Positions 55,331-64,000 of a DNA stretch of 64,000 nucleotides are shown piece after piece. Source of the DNA: Siphonodentalium dalli (lineage: Eukaryota > Mollusca > Scaphopoda > Gadilida > Siphonodentaliidae); NCBI GenBank assembly GCA_032622095.1, contig CP136064.1, forward strand, positions 261,621,863 to 261,685,862. The letters are read 5' to 3'. Position 1 is the first letter of the stretch. Each line of letters begins with the position of its first letter. The position numbers and the translations under genes are program-made. The notes below the pieces were generated by a model, which saw only the letters and a list, made by a program, of their open reading frames with translations, did no database searches and had not been told where the DNA came from.

Positions 55331-58300
55331 ACTAACTTTCATATCTATTGGACAAATCAGATTTTCCTGCAACAAAAGCTGTAGTGAACATTCAAGTGCA
55401 TATATGCTTCACTCTCGTGGTTTTCAACACCTCTCCATACTTGTACATAACGGCCCACCACACTGGCCAGGGGATCCCACTTTAATCCAACTGTAATTAT
55501 ATTTCATGTATATTGATCTCTCCTATACTTGGAGGTAATAAAGATATCTCTTATTATGACTGTATGGTAATGGCTGAAATTATCAAGTCCATGACTTATA
55601 TTTAAGTCATGCTGTGAGCGTGGTGTTTTAAAGTTGGAACGTCGTGTTTCCTAACAATAATCATGGTTGTTGTCGCAAGCAAACTTTGGTCAAACTTTTA
55701 GCAGCTGGAATTGGCATGCATTCCTGGTAAATAAGATGGAAGAATCTGACAAAAATAAGTTAAAATTGTTTTATTTTTCAAATATTTGTTTTTGATTTTG
55801 GTACCGGTACCAAAACACGATTGTTTTCCTAAATTTGGTCAAATTTTTGAACTGAAATGGTTATTAATTGAAAACTTTTCGAACCACTATTATGGGGGAT
55901 ATCAGACAGAAATTTCCAACAACTGGAAATAATGAGGTACCTGTTGGAAATGTTCAATTCATTGGTGTGAGGTGTTGGCAGGTGGGGCTGCAATGTAATT
56001 TCGCGGACTTGGGGAAATTGCAATAAGTTGAAATTTTAGAAAGATTCTAACTAACTATCGCCGTGGATGCAGTTATTGAAAATTATTGTCCCGAAAATGT
56101 AATGGTCACAACGGGGGGGGGGGGGGGGGGGGGTCTTGAAAAAATCCAGAATACAAGGTCCGGGTGGTGGTGGGTTGTATCTGAGTCTCGATCGCAGATA
56201 TTTCCAATGCTATATAATTTTGTTTCCAAATTACGACAAATAAACCAATTGGAAATTTCAAAGCTTAAGACTGGAGCAGGGGGTACCATTTAATATAATA
56301 TAATTCAATTTAATGGGACATGTCCTTATTTTGTAGCACGATATTTTCGTTTTGTCTTAATATAATTTTGATAGTTTTTGGTATTATATTGTATATCCAG
56401 TCCAGCAGTAATTTATTCCAAAATGATGAATTAATGCTTTCAAAACTAGCTCGGACCTCAATTCATTTCAAAAACACGGAACAAAAGACACCCGCATCCA
56501 ACGCGAATTACGTTCCGATTGCAAAACTACTATCATTCCCTATTTACCCGTGTCGACCACATCCATCGATAACATATTGCACGTAGAATTAATGTCACGA
56601 AAATCTGACTTAATCCATCTAACGGTAGTATGCTTCAAACATCACAAGGATATTATAAATAAAACTCCATTGCAAAGCCAACTACACGCACGCATGATTT
56701 ACAATCAAATTACCAATCTGTATCGTTACTGCGAAACCAAAAATCGGTATTCTCGTCCCAGGTTCAAGTCTAGGTTTATACAAAAATCTCAGATCATGGG
56801 GGTACTAGGTCTCAGTTGTAGACTATTACTTATAGCACTTACTTACTTTTGTCCTGTGAATATATAATTATAATCTACAATCTACACGGCATACCAATAT
56901 AACACACTTATGTTTCTGTTACCATGACTTGTACGTTACCACGTGGTTCGAATTATGAACAGACCGACACAGTCTTGAATGACAATAAGAAGCCAATCCT
57001 TGGTTTACGTAAACCTGAGTTTCAAAAAGTCGAGAATACGGACCAGTGCGGACCGATAATCCCAGTTTACTCGCTCCGAATCTAGGTAACACATCGCGTC
57101 ACCATGGTCTTGGCATGGTCTAGACTATAGTCTACGAGAAACCTGGTCCAGACCAGAGACCAGAATTCGGCCGATAGTGTGTATATCTACCATTGGTGTA
57201 ACAGAATCAACAACACGAATTACATTTTAGGAGCTTCTTAAATGCCAAAATTATTGGATTTGTGTCCCGACGATTAGTTTTCTTGAGTAAATTCTCCCAA
57301 CCTGCAAAGATATATGTGTCACGCGATTAGCTCGCTTTGCTAAATTATAATTATCTCTCCATTTATTATTCAACAATGCGAATATCACGGAAGCGTATTC
57401 TGCACATTGCAGAACAAAAATAAATTTTAGTTTAAAAAAAAACATAATACGCTTCCTTGTCATATCTTAGTATTAAATCACAAAAATAAATTATAATTTT
57501 ACTGTCTGTGGATACCGCTATCCCTGACAATATGTTACTGAAAACACATTTTGCACATACACACAATAAGATTAACTGGTAATCGCCATTGAGCATACTA
57601 CACGTGCGCTGTCCATTTTTTTGCTAACCTCGGGAATTGGGGTGCTTTATCAAACAATTGGGGAACGAATGTGACAATGGGATTGTGCTCTTAACCTTTC
57701 ATAAAGGAGATGCTGTCAATTCCTTGTGTTCAAGAAAACAGTGCACATATATGTCATGTATAATGCCCGCATAGCGAGATACATTTGTATACGACGGTCT
57801 GATTTCAAAAACTAATTCAACTCATACCCGGAGTCACTGATTCACAATTCAGTTCGAGTGTCAAACCTTGCTGTACAGATGCGACCTGATGAATACATGG
57901 ATGGTGTCATGTTTATAACATGATCCCATTATTATTGATGTGGCTGCAAATTAAAGAGGTAGCATCAATATCAGATTTCATGAGTCAGGTCTTGGGTCTT
58001 GCATCCATCTATTACCAACATTGTAAGAAACCCATGATTATTGTCTAGGCTCACACTCTCCATAATAAAACCGGCTGTGCGATACCTTTAAAAATAATTT
58101 ACCTTTCTGTGTCAAAATCTAATTCTTGTAAAATTAACATTGAGCAGGACCAAGACCAACATAGTCGCAGGTTTAATATCAAAGGTTGGGGCATTCTTTC
58201 ATTATAGCATGAGAGAAATATAAGTGACAATTGTTCATATTATATCTAATATCTTATCAGTGTCGAAGACTGTTTCATTGGTAGCACAAGGTCAATTTGT

Positions 58301-58955
58301 TGGCCGGATTAAGAAGCAAAATGGTGCTTTGGTTCGGAATTCTAGATGCTCGCAGCGATAGTTTGTGCAAGAAATCGATGGGTATAATTTCAAGTGTGCT
58401 TCAAACATATTTACAAGTACCATGGTCCTAAACTTAGATGTCGCTGCAACAAAGAAAATTGTTCTTCGATTTTTAATTTCTGATTACATTGTTCAGACTT
58501 CTCCGTTGATAGTTGTTATATATCTCGTGTCAGTTACCAACTCCCTCGTCTGTTTGTACTTGAATATAATTCAAGACAGTTCAATTATTTCTATGTTGTG
58601 ACACCTATACTGTAGTGATGCCACTCGAGTTTTGATAAATTTTGCACTGATTCACTATATGAATTATCCTTGATAACTAGGTTGATTTTGTGTCTGTAAT
58701 ATAGGGGTGATGTGGTTTATTCAAATATACACTGAAGCTGTGGCGGCCAATGCCGGTACATGCTCATACTTTATGTAACTAGTTCATGGGTCAAATTTTC
58801 AGTGTTGCTTTGAGCTCCCTGTGCGCATTTGATCGATGGAAGGAAGACAATTGGTGATATATGAATCCCACTTCACTTTCCTCGGGGGAATATATTTCAT
58901 TAATTACACACTTCATTCTCTATAGTCAATTCCCGGTGAGTTTATCAAAGCGAAT
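55331..58955. other. noncoding with repeat pieces
   Basis: 55555-55750 repeats 48466-48530 and 53866-53985. 55750-56290 resembles the interior of the hAT element at 40618 (gaaatttccaac, ggttggaa boxes, G run 56115-56132). 57000-57170 has inverted gtttacgtaaac and ggtctaga..tctagacc pieces. No gene supported. Confidence 0.5.
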
Positions 58956-58959
58956 GTAA

Positions 58960-59700
58960 TTAAATGTAAATAAATCGTGAATTACTGTTTACAAACATCT
59001 CCAAACATTGTACCAGTCCCTGAGAGAAAACTGCAACATACTTTTCCATACGTCTAAGTCTAGCGATATGTTACAAGTCGCTACATGATTTCTGAGATTT
59101 CACAGTACAATTGAGTACAAACTTACAAAGTTCCCATAAAATGGAGCATTTTTCTTCACCTCGTCTCAGTGTAGCAGTATGTTGCATAATGTTTCGAAGC
59201 GTTACCAGTACATAATTTCTGCGATTCTACAGAGTCTTCTTGTAGACCGGTAAGGGTCACAAATTATATAAAGTCCCCATTAGAAAACTGCAGCATATTT
59301 TTAAAACTCATCTCACTGCAGCGATATGTTACAAAGTGTTACGAAGAGTTATGTGATGTCTGAGATCCACAGAGACCGCTCGTTGATGTTGTAGCATGTG
59401 ATATAATGTCCAGTGAAAAAACAGCATATGTTTTCAACTCGTCTCAGTATAACGATGTGTTAGAAAGTGTTAGAAAGCTGTACGTGATTTATGAGATTCC
59501 ACAGAGACCGATCGTAGACGGTGTTCAAATTATTGTTCAATACAAACGCTAAATAGTCCCCGTGAGAAAACAGTATAACCTCGTTGCAGTGTAGCAACAT
59601 ATTTATCGTTAGACTATAATTAACAAATAAAATAAAGCGTTACCGAGCGCTTTGTGATTTCTGAGATTCCACAGAAACTGCTCATATAATAAATTGACAT
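58960..59700. repeat. tandem array, ~125-130-bp unit, about five units
   Basis: Boxes gagaaaactgcaac/gcatatttt, ctcgtctcagtgtagc, atatgttacaaagtg, and tgatttctgagattccacagag recur from 59024, 59143, 59275, 59405 and 59560, all diverged. Confidence 0.85.
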
Positions 59701-59797
59701 AATATTTATGTCTGGGTACACGTTTTGGAATAACTTGAAATTTTACCAAAATATATTGTTTTATGAAAAATTACTCAAATACCATGATGGTTTAAAT

Positions 59798-59925
59798 TGA
59801 TGTGAAGCAATCCGGTAGGGTGATCAAATAGACATTGAGATTAATCTTGCTCAAAGTCTTCGTTTGCTATGAATATTAATCCAAATTGTCGATACACACC
59901 ATCATTCTTATATATTAATTAAATG
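59798..59925 (+). repeat. dispersed repeat, copy 2
   Basis: Partner of 17410-17530: tccggtagggtgatcaaa, then acacacc(a/g)tcattctta. Confidence 0.75.
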
Positions 59926-61365
59926 CAATCACTCTCGGTGGCGAAATCATTTGTGTTAGATTATCGCCGATAATCGAGATGTAAATATTTACAATTGGGC
60001 GTGGCTCAGACGATGTTTTCTATGGTGTGGTATGGTCGATTTCTTTGAAATGTTCGACGATGTTAGTAAACTAACTTATCAATTTGACGCATCCGAAGAA
60101 GTCCATAACATGTCTTTAATGTTTATTCTTCTGTAACTCTTTTCTTGAGAAACTCAGAAATGACTGCGGCTATGTGTGCGACAAATCGACAATATTTGGC
60201 TCAATACGGACAGATAGGAGATTTCAAATGTATCATAAACTTATTGATTATCGCCCGCTCATGAGTCCCAGTTAACATAGAGACCCAAATATGTTTTCCT
60301 CTTCTCCAATTCTGCTAATAATGTTATTTTCATCCAAAGTTTATTAATTTTAGCCAAGTTTTGTTTCGTCCCAGAGATATGCGTGATATAAAGTAAGGCA
60401 GGTGACCACATACAACCTCAATCCAAGGAAAAAGAACCAAACCGGCCACACAGCCTATACCTGACTACTAAACACAATATGATGCGCCAGGATTGGGCAC
60501 GGTAATAGCCTGCCAACAGGGAAAGTCAGTTGTATGGTAAAAGACAGATTAATTACCCAACATTGGGCTATATATAAAACGCGATCTCTAATACAAGCCA
60601 TTTGTTATGTTTAGTCAGAGGAATATATCATAAATATTCTATTTAATAATCAGAATCATGAACATAAACATGAATCATATTCTTTCGTTCGGCGGTTGCA
60701 TGTGTACCTACCGCTATAGTGGCGGATGCTGAACACAACATTTATTGTCCATATCTATGGGCACGTGAGTTTTTAAAATGTGTGTTATATCGTATACAAT
60801 AACAATATTATGCGTTTGTCACGAGACAGTGGAGATACCTGCCTAATCAAATCTTCTGACCTACAGTTCTCTATTGGTGTACGTGGATCCGTATACTATT
60901 CTAAATAAAAAATAAACTAATAAACGCAATCATCGCCGCCATGAAATGTCTCATACAACCAAAAGTATTATTATAGTCGTTGTTTCATGCTATTCTATGA
61001 CATAACTATGGGCAATTATATTAGGATTGACGAATATTGCATTCATGGACATTCGTGCTCACGTAATATGTGTTTTTGAAATCGGCGGCAAGTTGAGCGA
61101 GGTACTTAAACAAGATTGTTTACAAACAAAGAACAGAGTAATAGTAATACATTGAATGCAGGTGTGTTGTATATGCCAGTCACCTTTGACATAATCAATA
61201 TGAAATTACTTAAACCCGTCACTAGGGGATAGTCTTTCTCGACGGTCCTATACCGTTTCTTCAGTTTGACGGTCCCATACCGTTATTTTATGTGCCCATG
61301 AAAATTGTCTAAATTAAATATTTTCGTGATTCAAAGTCATACCGTCAAAATTAAATAGTTATTTA
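59926..61365. other. noncoding
   Basis: No gene or strong repeat seen; gacggtcc(t/c)ataccgtt occurs twice (61239, 61269). Confidence 0.4.
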
Positions 61366-61376
61366 TCCCATATAAA

Positions 61377-61830
61377 TAATACCATGGTAATACCATGGTA
61401 ATACCATGTTATACCATCGTAACACCATGGTGGTAGCATAATTACCATGGCACGAACATAGTAAGAGAAATTTTACCATGGTATTTCACCATGATAGTTT
61501 GAAAATTACCATTGGGTTACAGTGATAGACAATTTCACCATGTTAACTTACCATGGTTGAACCATGGTAACATCATATTGGTACCATATTTACCATGGCA
61601 CGAACATAGTAATACAAATTTCACAATGGTATTTCACCATGATAGTTTGAAAATCACCATGGTGTTACAGTGATAGAACATATCACCATGTTAACTTACC
61701 ATGGTTGAACCATGGTAACACCACATTGGTACCGTATTTACCATGGTACGAGCATGGTGATAGAAATTTCAACATGGTATTTCACCATGATAGTTTGACA
61801 ATCATCATTTTATTACTTTGGTAGTGCCCA
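61377..61830. repeat. ACCATGGT-rich tandem array, ~150-bp unit
   Basis: Starts with taccatggtaa every ten bases, then units containing taccatggcacgaacatagt (61441, 61591, 61740 as variants) and caccatgatagtttga (61486, 61638, 61788). Each unit holds several palindromic accatggt boxes. Confidence 0.9.
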
Positions 61831-63480
61831 ATATTGTTTTCCTTTTCAAGTTACCAATTTTGACCGTTGGCTAAGTAGTTCGCCAGATATCAGGTATCGT
61901 TACCTAATGTTTAATTAAGCAAAGATAAATACAACTGTTTCGTGGTTATACTGTTACTATGCTGAAGATAGTATGTACAGGTGCGACTTCAACTATATAG
62001 GTTACCATGGTAGAATAGAATAGAATATAATTTTATTAAATCTACGACCCCTCACGGGATATGAAATTACAAACATAAACATGCATATATATATATAAAC
62101 ACATATCATAACAGTATTATCCTGAACCATGAATTATAATAACAACAACGATAATGTCATTCACGATTAACAATAATAATCTTTATCCTGTATTTTACAT
62201 ATTTTATTGTACGCCGGTGAGGTCACATGATTTATGTGTACCTAATATTCCCAATAAAAGTTACCAATGTTTTTGCAAATCACCGGTTTTACTCGTGGCG
62301 GATTTTAGCTGAGATTTTTATTTCGATAAAATCTCTGCAATCATACGTGATATTGACGTCGAACGAACTAAAAGAGACCACATATTACATAAATAACAAA
62401 CATGGAGTATTGGGAGAGCGGATACAATCAGGAGTAAAAGAGATGATATTAAAATAATCTGTGAAAGCATTCATGGTGTATTAGTAGTATGGATGGCTTG
62501 TTACATCCACATCTAAAAATAGATTTTTTGGGTCTAAAATTGTTTGTACTAAAATATTCCCAAAATTTTTTTTCAAAACCAAAATTTTTTTTCTCAAAAT
62601 TTTCAAACAAAAAAAGTTTTAATCTAAAAAATTTATAATGAGTTTTCGATTTCGGATAATCTCGGTATTAAAATTTTTTAAATTATTTGCGTGTAATATC
62701 TTTTGTTATTTTTGTTCAACCAAATTTTAAATATTTTTCATGAAATAGCTTTATACCAATTATATGTGTATGGACAGGTCCGAGTCGCTGTAATTTTGGA
62801 CATTGTAACCATCGGTATGAATACATACATTCCAGTGTTTATCAATCAGACACAACCCATACATCATATAATTGTCATACCTGAAATAATTTGACACCAT
62901 TACTCTTACATGAATAATAAAGAGCGTTTATTCTTTACTTCTCTATCACGATGAAGTTATTGAGTATATGACAGGTGTGTATTATCGCGAATTATTGGAA
63001 GTATTGAGATGTACTATGTTGAATCATGAGCGGACGAAGAGGGTAATGCGAAATTACAACCCCAGAATGAACTGACATATTCGATGGAACAAATTTTCAA
63101 GTATGTACACGCCACATTTGGGGTAACACATGTCGAAAATAGTCGCACATTGGTTTACCAAATGACTTCTATTATATCCCGTTGACAGTTATATGTGGTC
63201 CGAGTCGTTCAATTATCGATATCTTGTCTGAACAACATTAGTTGTTTAACGGGTTATTATCACGTAAGGTTGATAAACTGTGTCATTGTTAGCATTAACG
63301 CGATAATTAGTTATCCAAAAAATATGCATACATAATACGTACAGGTCATGAGACACTCAATAATAGAAGTTACTTCGGTGTTGTTGTTATAGTCAAGAGA
63401 AACAAGGGCTATTGAGAAGTATGGCCTTGTACGTAAATAATAAAGCGCGTTATCGAATATATGTTACACCATATCTCCCC
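61831..63480. other. noncoding
   Basis: gaataataaagagcgtttatt at 62912 repeats the window-wide motif; 62520-62640 is rich in A/T runs. Short open frames (62227, 62703) have no family features. Confidence 0.45.
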
Positions 63481-63529
63481 TCCCCACTTATAGATATATA
63501 ACGAAGACGAGAATAACATGTTGATGAAG

Positions 63530-63535
63530 TTTATT
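63530..63535 (-). terminator. polyadenylation signal AATAAA for the minus-strand gene
   Basis: tttatt on the + strand, five bases downstream of the stop codon of 63541-64000. Confidence 0.55.
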
Positions 63536-63540
63536 GAAAT

Positions 63541-64000
63541 TTAATCATTGTCTGAATCTTCGACCGTTAGAGTTATTTCTAAGAGTTTCTTGAATTTTCT
63601 CATCGCTTCATCTGCAGCCCATTCATTATTATATCCGTGTTTGGTCAGTTTGACCATTTTCTTCATGATCATGTTATGTATGGGTGATGTTTTCAATCGA
63701 TACTGGTATTCTATTAATCGTCTATAACTTTTGAGAAAGAGAGCAAACTCTGTGTCGATGGTAGCCTCTTTTCCCGACATGCTCTCATCTCCCGACATGC
63801 TCTCTTCTCCTTTCGCATCATTGGTGATGCGTTTCATCATACTTTTGAATGTGTCCATCTCGTTGACACATCGCGCAGCTTTCTTACGACCGAATACCGT
63901 TCTACTACCGGCGACAGTATTATCTTCTGAATCTGACGAAGCGGTTCTAGATTCAGATTCAGATGAAAGGGGAACGATATCAGATTCTAGGTCATCGGTA
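63541..64000 (-). CDS. unrecognised compact gene, 3' part (5' end beyond window)
   Basis: On the minus strand the frame is open from the window edge (64000) to TAA at 63541-63543, at least 152 codons. An internal Met at ~63858 is not needed as the start because the frame continues upstream. Reading direction: a Ser/Asp/Glu-rich stretch (LSSESESRTASSDSED), a basic patch (GRKKAARC), two ESMSG repeats, a helix-rich part (FALFLKSYRRLIEYQYRLK, HNMIMKKMVKLTKHGY), and an acidic end (TVEDSDND). No family recognised. AATAAA (complement of 63530-63535) begins only five bases past the stop, a virus-like economy. It may belong to another mobile or viral element starting beyond the window, or be a host exon. 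Confidence 0.6.
   Translation of the reverse strand, partial: TDDLESDIVPLSSESESRTASSDSEDNTVAGSRTVFGRKKAARCVNEMDTFKSMMKRITNDAKGEESMSGDESMSGKEATIDTEFALFLKSYRRLIEYQYRLKTSPIHNMIMKKMVKLTKHGYNNEWAADEAMRKFKKLLEITLTVEDSDND

Noticed and set aside
1-64000. CRISPR-like arrays
   Set aside because: Tandem repeats here have no constant repeat with unique spacers; they are minisatellites and satellites.

Overview
The window looks like gene-poor, repeat-packed nuclear DNA of an animal. It is AT-rich, has spliced-looking and TATA/GC-box features, carries many DNA-transposon and LINE remnants, and holds a long self-synthesising DNA transposon. The gene families seen (Polinton with zinc-finger PolB, MADF protein, lineage-expanded PIN/FEN-like proteins) are common in marine invertebrates such as molluscs and cnidarians. 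I cannot fix the phylum from sequence alone. There is no prokaryotic operon, rRNA, CRISPR array or tRNA that I can support.

Region 1 (1-14822) is a Polinton/Maverick element, all genes on the + strand: packaging ATPase, small basic protein, a conserved helper protein, retroviral-type integrase with a chromo-like end, a C-terminal scrap of the major capsid protein, an adenovirus-type cysteine protease, a PC4-like DNA-binding protein, a spacer, a zinc-finger/protein-primed DNA polymerase B, a 57-codon ORF and a 214-codon gene of unknown function. Integrase and protease read through. ATPase, helper and polymerase are broken by deletions, stops, frameshifts and a 1.0-kb hAT insertion, and most of the capsid gene is gone. 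The right arm is duplicated in tandem (10966-12891 and 12892-14822), so the element has two right ends. Each end holds an inverted copy of the left terminus plus a direct-orientation piece of the ATPase gene. The window starts inside the left terminal repeat.

Region 2 (14823-29300) is flank: a diverged GGTTTAAACC-family element, a MADF-domain gene with a GC box and TATA box but an internal stop, minisatellites, a LINE scrap and duplicated noncoding blocks. Region 3 (29300-36100) holds two broken copies of the PIN/FEN-like expanded family, a 77-bp minisatellite and a TTAA-flanked MITE. Region 4 (36100-47600) is a nest of mobile elements: a large inverted repeat, palindromic hairpin elements, a Helitron-like unit with a ~145-bp satellite, a hAT element with perfect target duplication inside it, a second TTAA MITE inside a larger repeat, and a 120-bp palindromic MITE. 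Region 5 (47600-63500) holds a ~300-bp satellite, a LINE reverse-transcriptase remnant, a ~130-bp tandem array and an ACCATGGT array. Region 6 (63541-64000, minus strand) is the 3' part of an unrecognised compact gene that continues past the window.

The Polinton genes together would supply replication (PolB, PC4-like protein), integration (integrase) and virion assembly (ATPase, protease, capsid). As it stands, capsid and polymerase are disabled, so the copy is a fossil. A short motif, AATAAAGAGCGTT, recurs across the whole window and is not explained by any of the genes.
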